From Puniceicoccaceae bacterium (GTDB lineage Bacteria; Verrucomicrobiota; Verrucomicrobiia; Opitutales; Coraliomargaritaceae), in assembly GCA_902587165.1 (NCBI GenBank), contig CACIKF010000001.1, positions 62,001 through 126,000 of the forward strand: DNA of 64,000 bases, in the 5' to 3' direction. The stretch's first letter is position 1. Each line of letters starts with the position of its first letter. The position numbers and the translations under genes are program-made. The notes below the pieces were generated by a model. That model saw nothing but the letters and a program-made list of their open reading frames with translations, did not search any database and had not been told where the DNA came from. This document shows, in pieces, positions 39,480 through 48,143 of the stretch.

Positions 39480-41084
39480 TTATTTGCTACCTTCGCTCAT
39501 AGCCATGCGCTCGCGTGTAAAGATCGCTTCTTGCTTAAGCCATTTGATATATTTCTCTGCCTCGGCAAGTTGCCTCTGCGCTTGGGTATCTCCCGCAGCA
39601 GCTTCGACACGATTTGAGTCCGCACGCGCTTCGGCTTTGGTTAACCACTCACCTTCTATGTTTTTCAGAAAGCCTGCGCGCAGTTCATTCACATCCTCCG
39701 CCCCTACCGAATCGAGATACTCCATCATTTGCTGTTCAAGTGATGCCGCCATTTCAGGATAGAATGACTTTAAATCATGCTTTTCAGACAAATCATCACT
39801 GAGCTTATAAAGTGCCACCGCTTGGGTATCTAAATTCTTTAACAGTTTGAAATCGCCACGGCGTATAGACGACTCTGGTTCACCGTTATACCAAGGAAAA
39901 TGGAAGATCAAGGCATCGCCCGAGCGTTCGATGTCTGCTGCATCTCCCTGATGAAAGGCGTCTGCAATGCTGACCCCATCGAGCTCACCTGGAAGTTCAG
40001 CGACGCCACCCGCTAACTCATAGTAAGTCGGCAAGAGATCCCAACCCGCAGTCGGCACCGAGCAATAGGCATTCCTCGGAACCCCAGGGCCACGAATAAT
40101 GAAGGGCACGCGAATGCCGCCCTCCGTCAAGTCGCCCTTAGCGCCACTAAGCGGCTTGTTGCCACGCAGACCGCCGCCATTATCGGAAGTGAAAATCACA
40201 TAGGTATTCTCAGTGATCCCAAGTGCGTCCAAGTGGTCTAATAAATCGATAAAGGCACGATCCGTGTCATCAACCATCGCAGCATAGTTAATCAGCCAAT
40301 TATGTTTATAGGCAGATTCTGAGATTTCTTCATCCCGCAAGTAGTCTGAGTCCAAGGCTTTCGAAGGACGCGGCAGTGCCCGGTACTTATCACGGGTCTC
40401 CCTCAAAGAGTCGTGCCAAATGTGCACCGAATAATGCGAAAGCTGAAGAAAGAACGGACGCCCAGCTTCGGCCTGCTCAGAGATAAAGTCCTTACTCATT
40501 TTAGTAAGCGAAAAGATACGCTTTGGATCATCCTCTGGGAGGAAGGTTCTCATATCGTCGAGAAAATCGCCCTCACCATTACCGGTACCCTTCATATTCT
40601 CGCAAACATCATAACCTGCCTTCTCTGGAGATATTGCAGGGATATGCCACTTGCCATAGTGCGCGGTGATGTAGTCAGTATTCGCCTGCTTCAAGGCCTG
40701 TGGTATTGTGACCTTTCCGCGATATTCTTTAAAAGAACGTTCCGTATTCAAAGTGGCATTCAACATGCGCGCAGGCGTCATTCCGTGCAGCATCGCATTG
40801 CGCGACGGCGTGCAAACCGGAGCCGGTGAGTAGGCATCCGAGAACACCATGCCCTCACGCGCGAGCCGCTCCAGACCAGGCGTCTGATAAAAGTCGCTGC
40901 GCGTTTCCTCGCGACCTTCGATCATGGGCACCGAAGTATCCGCCCAGCCGAGATCGTCCATGTAAACAACCACAAAATTGGGCGATTCTGGCTTCGCCAA
41001 TAAGGTTAGCGCCAACATTAATAACGAGCTAGCGACAAAAACAAAGCACTTCGCATTAAAACAATTATAATTCGTAGGTAACAT
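39480..41084 (-). CDS. Exported S1-family sulfatase, first gene of the cluster
   Basis: Formylglycine sulfatase of 534 residues from the ATG at 41084. An in-frame ATG at 41135 would add 17 residues ahead of the signal peptide and is less likely. It has a signal segment (about 12-31), VYMDDLGWADT, CTPSR with Cys91 for formylglycine, and ISHYSVH-type and TSDNGGGLRG motifs. It is closely similar in layout to the other two sulfatases here, so they are probably paralogues for different positions on one glycan. A rho-independent-like hairpin of another gene separates it from the region upstream. Confidence 0.9.
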   Translation of the reverse strand: MLPTNYNCFNAKCFVFVASSLLMLALTLLAKPESPNFVVVYMDDLGWADTSVPMIEGREETRSDFYQTPGLERLAREGMVFSDAYSPAPVCTPSRNAMLHGMTPARMLNATLNTERSFKEYRGKVTIPQALKQANTDYITAHYGKWHIPAISPEKAGYDVCENMKGTGNGEGDFLDDMRTFLPEDDPKRIFSLTKMSKDFISEQAEAGRPFFLQLSHYSVHIWHDSLRETRDKYRALPRPSKALDSDYLRDEEISESAYKHNWLINYAAMVDDTDRAFIDLLDHLDALGITENTYVIFTSDNGGGLRGNKPLSGAKGDLTEGGIRVPFIIRGPGVPRNAYCSVPTAGWDLLPTYYELAGGVAELPGELDGVSIADAFHQGDAADIERSGDALIFHFPWYNGEPESSIRRGDFKLLKNLDTQAVALYKLSDDLSEKHDLKSFYPEMAASLEQQMMEYLDSVGAEDVNELRAGFLKNIEGEWLTKAEARADSNRVEAAAGDTQAQRQLAEAEKYIKWLKQEAIFTRERMAMSEGSK

Positions 41085-41384
41085 GATTAGATATAAACAA
41101 TGAAACGGAAATCGGGCTGAGGTTCCAATTGTCATCAGGCATCTGTGAGAACACGATTAGTAAGAACCTTAAACCATCTAGCAGAATAACAATTGGTATG
41201 AATTAAAATAAGGCATCATAGAGAAAATAACAATGTCTCACAGCGAAAAAGACCTATCTGATTACGACAAAAGCACCCATTTCTCGAGGGGCTGAGGGCT
41301 GGATGTTTATACTAGGGCAGGGTATTCTAAGTAGTAGTTAGGGCAAGGGTAGCTGCAGATGCATCCAGGGCAGCCAAAAGGAAA

Positions 41385-41402
41385 GCCCCGCTTGTGCGGG
41401 GC
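41385..41402 (-). terminator. Rho-independent terminator
   Basis: A perfect 7-bp GC-rich stem, GCCCCGC-TTGT-GCGGGGC, is followed on the minus strand by TTTCCTTTT. It lies 10 nt after the stop of the truncated calcium-repeat gene, so it is that gene's terminator. Confidence 0.8.
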
Positions 41403-41412
41403 CTTGTGAAGC

Positions 41413-41970
41413 TTACTGGTCCGTTCGGATAACTCTAAAGAATCGTCGGCTGTAATTATCGACTGAATGCAGTCTCTCTACGATAGCGCTTTCGCCTTGG
41501 ATGTTATCTTCCACGGTTGCCCAACTTCCAAGATCGGTAGAGTGTTCGATGCGGTAGGTGCCTCCAGAGGCTCCGTGGAATTCTAATTCAATAGCAGTTT
41601 TCACAATCAGCAGAGCGTTCGGGGTATCCTCTGATTCTGTGGGATCGTAGCTTGTATTGATCTCATAATTATCGGTGAAACCATCCCCATCGCAGTCCGT
41701 ACTGTTTGGATTTGTGCCGGTATTACTGTAGTCAACGAATGAACCTAAGTTAGTTTCTGCCCCGTCAGAAAGCGTATCCCCGTCAGAATCTCCCCTTGTC
41801 GGATTGGTTCCGGTATCGGTCGCACTCAGCCAGACTCCAGTCGCAGACTCGAAGCCATCCCAGATGCCGTCAGTGTCGGAGTCAACTTCCAGTGGATCCG
41901 TGCCTGTGTCTGAACCGTCTACATAGGTTCCCGTATTGGTCTCAGCTCCGTCGAGCAAGCCGTTATTCTA
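41413..41970 (-). pseudogene. 5'-truncated thrombospondin-3-like calcium-repeat protein
   Basis: C-terminal remnant of a large exported protein. The readable part (about 185 residues) has three to four Asp-rich units, with DGAETNTGTYVDGSDTGTDP recurring in altered form. Each resembles an EF-hand-like calcium loop of type 3 thrombospondin repeats. A C-terminal beta segment (YRIEHSTDLGSWATVE) typical of Verrucomicrobial secreted proteins follows. Upstream, the repeat consensus breaks off abruptly: an in-frame TAG (41968-41970) precedes NNGLLDGAE, and no start codon with a signal sequence exists. The downstream end and terminator are intact, so a rearrangement removed the 5' part. Confidence 0.75.
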
Positions 41971-41996
41971 TCATCGATTAAGCAGAAGCGGTTGGT

Positions 41997-42977
41997 TTAG
42001 GAACGCGTAAAAACCAGAGGCAATCGCTCCTGATCTGTCGCAAGCATCAGTTGCCGCTCAGCTGTGAATTGCCCAACGTCACCGACGAAGAGTGAGTTCT
42101 CATTCGCGAAGAGTGCTTGAACCGCTTCCACCTGTTGTGGTTTCACGGCGAGCAGATAACCATAACTGGGAAAGGAAATGAGCCACTTGAGCCAGCTGGT
42201 GTCTTCGGGGCAGTACATCGTATCGAGTTGCAGCACCGCGCCGACTTGGGAGCAGTTGGCCAGCATGGCGAGGGTGCCAACGATGCCGCCGTTTGAAATA
42301 TCCTTAGCGGCAGTGCAAAGCCCCTGCTCGGCGAGTTTGGGGAGCAAGGCCAAGTTGGCTCTTAGCTTTTCCGGAGTCGAGTTGGTGCTCGCATTCCAGA
42401 ACGGCTTGTCGCCGCGATAGGCTCCGGCGGTATCGACGACTAGCATCAGCTGGTCCCCGGGCTGGGCATCGAAACTCGTCAGCAAATTGGGGCCGGCACG
42501 ACCCAGCACCGCAGCGGCGAGTTGAATCCGATCCGAGGGCTGTGTGGTCTGCGTGGTGTGACCGCCAACAATCGGCACGCCGTAGGCCTCGGACGCAGCA
42601 CGCATGCCCTCCCATACGGCATCAACCATTGCGGCATCGGCTTCCGAACGCCAGAGCACATCGGTGATCGCAATCGGAGTGCCGCCCATGGCGGCGACAT
42701 CACTAAGATTAACCATGACCGCCGAGTAACCCGCAAACCAGGGGTCCTCTTCGACGAAGCTGCTGATCATACCTTCGGCGGCGAAGAGCAAATAGCCGGC
42801 AGTCGCCGGATCCGGAATGGCTGCACAGTCGTCGCCCAAGGTGACCTCCCCCGCGACGGATGCGGCCCGCTCGTAGGCCTGCGCAATCGTCGCCTTCTCG
42901 AGGATCGAGGGATGCGCCGCCAGTTCGCGAACCAGCTTTTCTAAATGGATGGGAGGTTTTGAAGAATCAGCACACAT
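41997..42977 (-). CDS. AIR synthase-related protein, sll0787 family
   Basis: PurM/SelD-like ATP-dependent enzyme fold of 326 residues from the ATG at 42977. The open frame continues upstream to 43193, but that part overlaps the GNAT gene and lacks family sequence. Visible are GDDCAAIPDP (near 54-63, metal/ATP site), MVNLSDVAAMGGTPIAITD, VGGHTTQTT and KDISNGGIVGTLAMLA. It is the distal gene of the Nit1C/MSMEG_0567-type cluster, found in the same place in Synechocystis (sll0787). Its reaction is unknown; AIR-synthase relatives activate amides or acids with ATP. Confidence 0.85.
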   Translation of the reverse strand: MCADSSKPPIHLEKLVRELAAHPSILEKATIAQAYERAASVAGEVTLGDDCAAIPDPATAGYLLFAAEGMISSFVEEDPWFAGYSAVMVNLSDVAAMGGTPIAITDVLWRSEADAAMVDAVWEGMRAASEAYGVPIVGGHTTQTTQPSDRIQLAAAVLGRAGPNLLTSFDAQPGDQLMLVVDTAGAYRGDKPFWNASTNSTPEKLRANLALLPKLAEQGLCTAAKDISNGGIVGTLAMLANCSQVGAVLQLDTMYCPEDTSWLKWLISFPSYGYLLAVKPQQVEAVQALFANENSLFVGDVGQFTAERQLMLATDQERLPLVFTRS

Positions 42978-43125
42978 ACGCTCGATTCGAGATGTATCGT
43001 GATCGACGTAACCGTCGATATTTAAGCTCGTCTCAAAATCGACGGAGCGGAGCGAAAATCCTCTTCGAAACCGGCTGCGATACAGATGTCGATTTGGAGT
43101 TCGATGACGATTGCGAGTTCGACTT

Positions 43126-43692
43126 TTAGGCGACGCGGGCGGCGGGCTTATAATAATCGAGATCGGCGCGCATGAGCATATGCTCGAAACCATGCAGCTG
43201 TATCGAGCGCAGGGGCTGCCAGTGTAAGCGCTCGAAGAAGCGGGCGTTTTGCTTCTGCACGGTCGCGAGGAATTCTTCGCAACCGATGGCGTTTGCAGTG
43301 GAGACTGCTTTGTAGATCAGGCCCGCACCGATCGCACCGAGACCGGCATTGCAGGGTTGTTGATTGCGCACGGAAGCGGCAGCGCTGAAGCGGCGCACGC
43401 GCCGGTATTCGGAGGACACCCCGAGGCGGCTGCCATACCAGAGGCCGGGTTCGCGTTCGTCGATGCGCACACAGCCGATGACTTCGTCTTCCATCCCGGC
43501 GATCATCGGTTTGCAGACAATCGGAATCATGGTCTCGTCGATCAGGTCGAGGTCGTCGCCCTCGAAGACGCCCTGCTCTTCACAAAAAATAGCTTTCCGC
43601 AAGCGATGAAAGCCCTCCAAGTCCTCCTCCGATTTTGCGATTTTAAAGACGTAGTCCTGTGATTGGTAGCTGCGGAATCTCTCAAGTATCAT
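43126..43692 (-). CDS. Nit1C-cluster GNAT acetyltransferase (MSMEG_0567/sll0786)
   Basis: The 188-residue protein looks like a GNAT-fold acyltransferase: an N-terminal YVFKIAKSEEDLEGFHRLRKAIFCEEQG segment as in autoinducer-synthase-like GNATs, IGCVRIDE (beta strand 4) and LGVSSEYR before the acetyl-CoA loop. Family members occur only in this nitrogen-starvation cluster. The acceptor is unknown. It lies 94 nt after the flavoprotein gene. Confidence 0.82.
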   Translation of the reverse strand: MILERFRSYQSQDYVFKIAKSEEDLEGFHRLRKAIFCEEQGVFEGDDLDLIDETMIPIVCKPMIAGMEDEVIGCVRIDEREPGLWYGSRLGVSSEYRRVRRFSAAASVRNQQPCNAGLGAIGAGLIYKAVSTANAIGCEEFLATVQKQNARFFERLHWQPLRSIQLHGFEHMLMRADLDYYKPAARVA

Positions 43693-43786
43693 TGATGCGT
43701 TTGTTGGTTAGGTCGGATAAGTTTAAAGTTCTCCCAAGCGACACGATGGGATGCGCAGTATGCCCCGATCGGTTGCATTGCTCGGG

Positions 43787-45055
43787 TCATACGAAGAAGT
43801 ATTCGGTTTCGGGCACGGTGCGGATCGACTCCTCGATCTTATCGGCGATGAATTTGGAATCTTCGGCGATGCCGGAGAAGCGCGCGGAGCCCCAGGTGTG
43901 CTGCCAGGGGAGACCGACGAAGAAGAGACCGGGTACCTCGGTGACACCGCGGTCATGAACGGGGAAGCCGCGGTTATTGAACACGTCGAGTTTCACGTAA
44001 CTGAAGTTTGGACGGAAACCGATGCACCAAATGATGGAAGTAATATTGGACTCCTTGAAGTTTAGCTCGGTCAAATCCGTCTCAGGCTCCCAGCACGGGA
44101 CATATTCGGGCTCGGTGGGTGCATTGATGCCGGCGGATTCGATGTATTCGTCAATTCGTTGGCGAATGCCGATATAGGAGCGATCGGCACCGTCCAGTTT
44201 GTCTTTAACATCGCTGCGTGCACCGAAGCCATCCGCTGAAACAGCGTCAAGATAGCCGTAAAGCTTCATGCCGTTTTGCGCGAACTTGCGCAGGTCAATC
44301 TCTCGCCCGCCATCCCGACCAGTCAGATAGTGATTGGTCCCAGTGAGGGCTTTGTGCTTATCGGGGTGCGCGGCAAAGGTGGTCTTGTAGTAACCCATTT
44401 CCTCAAGCCATGCGACGGCATCCCTGCCACGGTATTTGCGCGGCGAGCGCGGCGCGTTGCCGAGGAAAAGATGCACCTCCCGGCCATCGAGCATCAGATC
44501 CTCCGCGATCTGGCAACCGGATTGGCCCGAGCCGACCACGGCGGTGCCTCCAGAGGGAATCTGCTCCGGGTTGCGGTAGTCGGTGGCGATCACCTGCGTG
44601 ATCGAATTGGGAATCGACTCCACATTGGGCGGTAGAATCGGCGTATGGAAGGAACCGGTTGCAACGACCACTTGCTTGCAGTCCCAAACGGCATCCAAGG
44701 TCTCAACGACAAAGCGGTCGGACTCCTTGTGCACGGAGAGCACCTCGACGCCCTCGTAGATCGGGCTGGTGACCTTGTTTGCAAACTCGGCCACATAATT
44801 GACAATCTCGTCCTTGGGCATGAAACCCTCCGGCTCGGGACCGGCATAGGGATGATCCGGCAAGCGACACTGGAAGTTCGGTGTGACGAGGCAAAAATTA
44901 TCCCAACGCTCGTTGCGCCAGCTATGCGCGATCTGGTTTTTCTCAAAGATCGCCTGACTGGTAACGCCGTGCTTTTGCAGGTAGTAAGAAATACTGAGCC
45001 CCGCCTGGCCGGCACCGATGATGATGACATCTACACTGTTCTCGATTGCATCCAT
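43787..45055 (-). CDS. Flavin-dependent oxidoreductase, MSMEG_0569 family
   Basis: FAD/NADPH-dependent monooxygenase-like protein of 422 residues. It has the FAD dinucleotide motif IIGAGQAGLSISYY (about 11-24), the NADPH motif AVVGSGQSGCQIAEDL (near 172-187) and a WCIGFRPNF segment typical of class B flavoprotein monooxygenases. It is a named member of the Nit1C-type cluster. It may oxidise a nitrile, cyano- or amine-containing compound made or released by the radical SAM and nitrilase proteins; this is inference. It starts 4 nt after the MSMEG_0570-type gene. Confidence 0.87.
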   Translation of the reverse strand: MDAIENSVDVIIIGAGQAGLSISYYLQKHGVTSQAIFEKNQIAHSWRNERWDNFCLVTPNFQCRLPDHPYAGPEPEGFMPKDEIVNYVAEFANKVTSPIYEGVEVLSVHKESDRFVVETLDAVWDCKQVVVATGSFHTPILPPNVESIPNSITQVIATDYRNPEQIPSGGTAVVGSGQSGCQIAEDLMLDGREVHLFLGNAPRSPRKYRGRDAVAWLEEMGYYKTTFAAHPDKHKALTGTNHYLTGRDGGREIDLRKFAQNGMKLYGYLDAVSADGFGARSDVKDKLDGADRSYIGIRQRIDEYIESAGINAPTEPEYVPCWEPETDLTELNFKESNITSIIWCIGFRPNFSYVKLDVFNNRGFPVHDRGVTEVPGLFFVGLPWQHTWGSARFSGIAEDSKFIADKIEESIRTVPETEYFFV

Positions 45056-45059
45056 GACT

Positions 45060-45335
45060 TCAGATGTGGGTTATTTCAATGAGTTCCTTCGGCCCAAACT
45101 TGGCGGAGATGGTTTCGATCCGGTGTAGCGAATTAATCGCACCCGAGCACTGATAGCCAAACTTCTGCTCGACGCGGTCGGACGCAATTTTGAGCGACTC
45201 TTTTGCTTTCTTGAGAAACTCCTGATTGGGGAGCTTGTCGCCCACCGAGAAATATTGGTGAACGATGGACGAAGGCGAATAGCAGTTGTGGCCCGTGCCA
45301 TCGGGTAATTGAATTGTGAATACAGTTTCTGGCAT
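45060..45335 (-). CDS. MSMEG_0570-family nitrogen-starvation protein
   Basis: The ATG at 45335 gives 91 residues beginning MPETVFTIQLPDG. An upstream GTG would overlap the radical SAM gene and adds nothing recognisable. It is a small soluble protein with FGYQCSGAINSLHRIE near the middle and no known catalytic motif. The family is known only from Nit1C-type clusters in Mycobacterium and other bacteria. It lies between the radical SAM gene (5 nt) and the flavoprotein gene (4 nt), so it is strongly coupled to both and may be a carrier or assembly partner. Confidence 0.8.
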   Translation of the reverse strand: MPETVFTIQLPDGTGHNCYSPSSIVHQYFSVGDKLPNQEFLKKAKESLKIASDRVEQKFGYQCSGAINSLHRIETISAKFGPKELIEITHI

Positions 45336-45340
45336 ATCAA

Positions 45341-46495
45341 TTAGGCGGCGGAACACCCGCTCTTACGGTTTTCAAAAGAGGAGAGCGAGGAGCAGGCGCC
45401 GCATTTTGCACAGCCTGCTTTAACGGTATCGGAAGTCATGCCGGCCTCAGTGAGCATCTCACCGATTGGCGCAAGCACTGCCCGCATGAAGTCGGTATTC
45501 GGCGCGGGATGATCTTCGAGTTGCGTGCCAGTGACGGGAACGAACGGGACCACGAAGGGATAAACTCCAACATCAATCAGCGTGCGTGCGGCATCGATCA
45601 GCTCGTCGCGTGTATCACCGAGCCCAGCAAGCAGGTAGGTGCTCACCTGCCCGCGACCAAAGACTTCGACGGCGGCCTCAAAGGCTTGCATATAATAACT
45701 CAGCGGGACCTCCGCTTTGCCGGGCATGATCTTGGCCCGCACTTCTTCATTCCAGGCTTCTAGGTGCATACCAAGGCTGTCGACCCCGGCCTCTTTCAAG
45801 CGTTGAAACCAGGCGAAGTCATCAGGCGGCTCACATTGCGCCTGAATGGCGAGGCCGGTGGCGTCTTTGATCGCCTTGGCCGACTCGCAGAGAACAGCTG
45901 CACCGCGATCGGTGGTGACCGGGGTGCCGGTAGTCATCACAACTTGGCTAATGCCGTCGTGCTTCATTGCCGCGTAGGCGACCTCAGCGAGTTGGTCGGG
46001 CTCCTTGCGCGCGATAGTGCGACCCGCTTTCAAGGACTCACCGATCGCGCAGAACTGGCACTTGGTCTTTTGATTACCGTAGCGAATGCAGGTTTGTAGG
46101 ACGGTGGTCGCGAGAACGTCGGTCGAGTGCAGCGTGGCAATCTTCCAATACGGAACGCCCTCGGCGGTCGACATGCTGTAGAACTTCGGCTGCGGCGGAA
46201 AGGTGACCTTTGCAATCGGAAGATTGATATAGTTGAGCGAGACAGACCCGTTTTCGTCCGGTATGCCGAGCGAGAACGGTGAGCCCTCTGCGGAAAAAGT
46301 GTGAACCGGCACCATGATTGTTGTGCCCAACACGGTGATCGCCTTGTGGTCGGTCGGTCCGGCACCGCCGATACGGGAAGGTGCGCCGGTATCGGTGGTG
46401 AGTTGCACTCCATAGGACTGCAGTTCGGAGAGCAGTGTGCTCTTGTCTGCGATCATATTCGGGCTGTAGGTGTTAGAGACTAACGACGGATTCAT
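45341..46495 (-). CDS. Radical SAM protein, MSMEG_0568/sll0785 family
   Basis: The 384-residue protein is a probable 4Fe-4S radical SAM enzyme. The cluster cysteines read C136-X9-C146-X2-C149 ([15 protein letters not shown]) rather than the classical CX3CX2C. A second cysteine group, GCAKCGAC, lies near the C-terminus (about 364-371) and could hold an auxiliary cluster. The internal VVMTTGTP and QAQCEPP segments fit the barrel. The reaction is unknown. It overlaps the nitrilase stop by 23 nt and precedes MSMEG_0570 by 5 nt. It is the signature enzyme of the Nit1C cluster. Confidence 0.87.
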   Translation of the reverse strand: MNPSLVSNTYSPNMIADKSTLLSELQSYGVQLTTDTGAPSRIGGAGPTDHKAITVLGTTIMVPVHTFSAEGSPFSLGIPDENGSVSLNYINLPIAKVTFPPQPKFYSMSTAEGVPYWKIATLHSTDVLATTVLQTCIRYGNQKTKCQFCAIGESLKAGRTIARKEPDQLAEVAYAAMKHDGISQVVMTTGTPVTTDRGAAVLCESAKAIKDATGLAIQAQCEPPDDFAWFQRLKEAGVDSLGMHLEAWNEEVRAKIMPGKAEVPLSYYMQAFEAAVEVFGRGQVSTYLLAGLGDTRDELIDAARTLIDVGVYPFVVPFVPVTGTQLEDHPAPNTDFMRAVLAPIGEMLTEAGMTSDTVKAGCAKCGACSSLSSFENRKSGCSAA

Positions 46496-47447
46496 TTTCG
46501 AAAGATGGTTGGGTTGCGGTGGACTCAGTCGATTGAATCGCGGGCTGTTCCGCTCGGTTGACGGTTAAGGAGAATAAGTCGGGCCTCGAGTAGTGGCCGA
46601 CGGAGTCCATCATCCGCTTGCGCTTGGTGATGAGTGAGAAATCGAGGTCGGCAATGGCCATGCCTTCCCCCTCAGTGATCGGATCGCAGAGATGTGAACC
46701 GTCCGGCGCGATGATGGCCGAGTAGCAACCGCCGGAAAGTGCCTTTTGGAGCTTCTCGTTCGGGCTGATCGTGGCTCGCTGTTCGGGCGTGAGCCAACCA
46801 GTAGAGTTGACCACAAAGCAGCCGGACTCCAGAGCGTGGTGACGAATGGAGACTTCGATTTGATCTGCGAAAATTTGACCGACCATGGAACCGGGGAACT
46901 GCGCACAGTGTATTTGCTCGCCATCTGCCATCAGCGTATAGCGTGCCAGCGGGTTGTAATGCTCCCAACAGGCGAGTGCGCCAACGCGCCCGACAGCGGT
47001 ATCGACCGCCTTCAGTCCGGAGCCATCGCCCCGCCCCCAGACCATGCGTTCGTGGTAGGTCGGCGTGATTTTGCGACGTTTCAGCTTTAGCTCACCATCG
47101 GCATCGATGATCAACTGAGCGTTGTAGAGCGACTCGCCCTCTTTCTCGTTCACCCCGACGCAGAGTACCATATTGTGCTCCGACGCCACTTGCTTGAGCT
47201 GGTTGACCAATGGGCCAGGGACTACGACCGCTTCCTTGTAGAGCTGCAGGTGTGCCTTTCCAGACATCACCGGCGGCTCTACAAAGGAAAAATAGGGGTA
47301 GTATGGCACGAAGGTCTCCGGAAAGACGGCGAGCTGCACGCCTTGCTTCGAGGCCTCAGCGATGGCATTACACATCAAACTGACGGTGCCGGCTCCGCTG
47401 TTGAGGTCTGGAGCAATTTGAATGGCGGCGGCTCGGACGATATTCAT
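46473..47447 (-). CDS. Nit1-subfamily nitrilase (sll0784 family)
   Basis: Hydrolyses nitriles to the acid and ammonia. The 324-residue protein has the nitrilase triad in order: Glu44 in [12 protein letters not shown], Lys126 in [16 protein letters not shown] and Cys160 in [10 protein letters not shown]. The flanking sequences match the Nit1 branch associated with this cluster. In Pseudomonas fluorescens Nit1C is tied to cyanide assimilation, and in Synechocystis the cluster responds to nitrogen starvation. It is the second gene of the operon, 20 nt after the sll0783-type gene. Confidence 0.9.
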   Translation of the reverse strand: MNIVRAAAIQIAPDLNSGAGTVSLMCNAIAEASKQGVQLAVFPETFVPYYPYFSFVEPPVMSGKAHLQLYKEAVVVPGPLVNQLKQVASEHNMVLCVGVNEKEGESLYNAQLIIDADGELKLKRRKITPTYHERMVWGRGDGSGLKAVDTAVGRVGALACWEHYNPLARYTLMADGEQIHCAQFPGSMVGQIFADQIEVSIRHHALESGCFVVNSTGWLTPEQRATISPNEKLQKALSGGCYSAIIAPDGSHLCDPITEGEGMAIADLDFSLITKRKRMMDSVGHYSRPDLFSLTVNRAEQPAIQSTESTATQPSFENESVVSL

Positions 47448-47467
47448 AGTTTAACCTAACTAAGAGA

Positions 47468-47950
47468 TTAGACGGTCCAGGAATCCATGATCACCGCATT
47501 GGCCTTCTTGTGCATCAGGATGCAGTCGAGGACGTCGAGCGGATTGACTGGAATGATGCCGGGAACAAAGGCCTTTTCAGTCTGGCCGTAGAGGGCCTGA
47601 GTGGAGAAGCGGCAGGCGTAGACCTTGCCACCCTCTTCCATAAACTTGGCTAGGCGCTGGTTCACGAAGAGGTGTCCGGGGAAGGCCTCGTCACCGAGCG
47701 TGGGGAAACCACGCTGGAAACCCATGGTCACACCGGGACCATAGAGGAGGATGGAGGTTTCGTAGCCCTTGCGCAGCAGGCGCGTTGCAGAGAGCGTGTT
47801 CACGATACTGATGGACCCCTCAAAGGCTACCGTATGGAAGGTAACCAAGGCCTTTTCACCTGGATCGGCTTTAAAATCTTCAAAGACTTTTTCTTCGTAA
47901 TCGACGAGATAGTCACCGTCTTTGTGTTCGGGCAGCTCTACTTTTGGCAT
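47468..47950 (-). CDS. MSMEG_0572/sll0783-family nitrogen-starvation protein
   Basis: The 160-residue soluble protein has a DsrE-like look ([39 protein letters not shown], near 37-75). It is the first gene of the operon, as in Synechocystis, where sll0783 mutants fail to accumulate polyhydroxybutyrate normally during nitrogen starvation. The biochemical role is unknown. The promoter region upstream is shared with the divergent LacI-type gene and contains operator-like repeats. Confidence 0.85.
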   Translation of the reverse strand: MPKVELPEHKDGDYLVDYEEKVFEDFKADPGEKALVTFHTVAFEGSISIVNTLSATRLLRKGYETSILLYGPGVTMGFQRGFPTLGDEAFPGHLFVNQRLAKFMEEGGKVYACRFSTQALYGQTEKAFVPGIIPVNPLDVLDCILMHKKANAVIMDSWTV

Positions 47951-47990
47951 GGTTCTGTTCTTGGTTCGTATTAGTTATTGTAATTTTAAA

Positions 47991-48119
47991 CTCCGCGGAG
48001 AAACGCCTCCTGCGAATATGTTAATTTTTAGCAATCGAGATGCCAATATCTGAACTGTGCTGCCGTTAGCTGTGCACATCGTTGCGCAAGCTCATATCAA
48101 TAGCGCACATTGTTGCGCA
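47991..48119. promoter_or_regulatory. Operator-like repeats between divergent Nit1C and LacI genes
   Basis: Three candidate sites lie in the 193-bp divergent spacer. The first is a perfect palindrome CTCCGCGGAG (47991-48000). The other two are direct copies 31 bp apart, GCACATCGTTGCGCA (48074-48088) and GCACATTGTTGCGCA (48105-48119), which differ at one base; the first is followed by a base that completes TTGCGCAA. Central CG and helical-phase spacing fit LacI-family operators, but the regulator assignment is inferred. Confidence 0.55.
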
Positions 48120-48143
48120 CGAAACATGCTCTGTGCAAAAATG

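Noticed and set aside
42978-43193. N-terminal extension of the AIR-synthase-like protein
   Set aside because: The added residues overlap the GNAT gene and show no family sequence; the ATG at 42977 gives the expected N-terminus.
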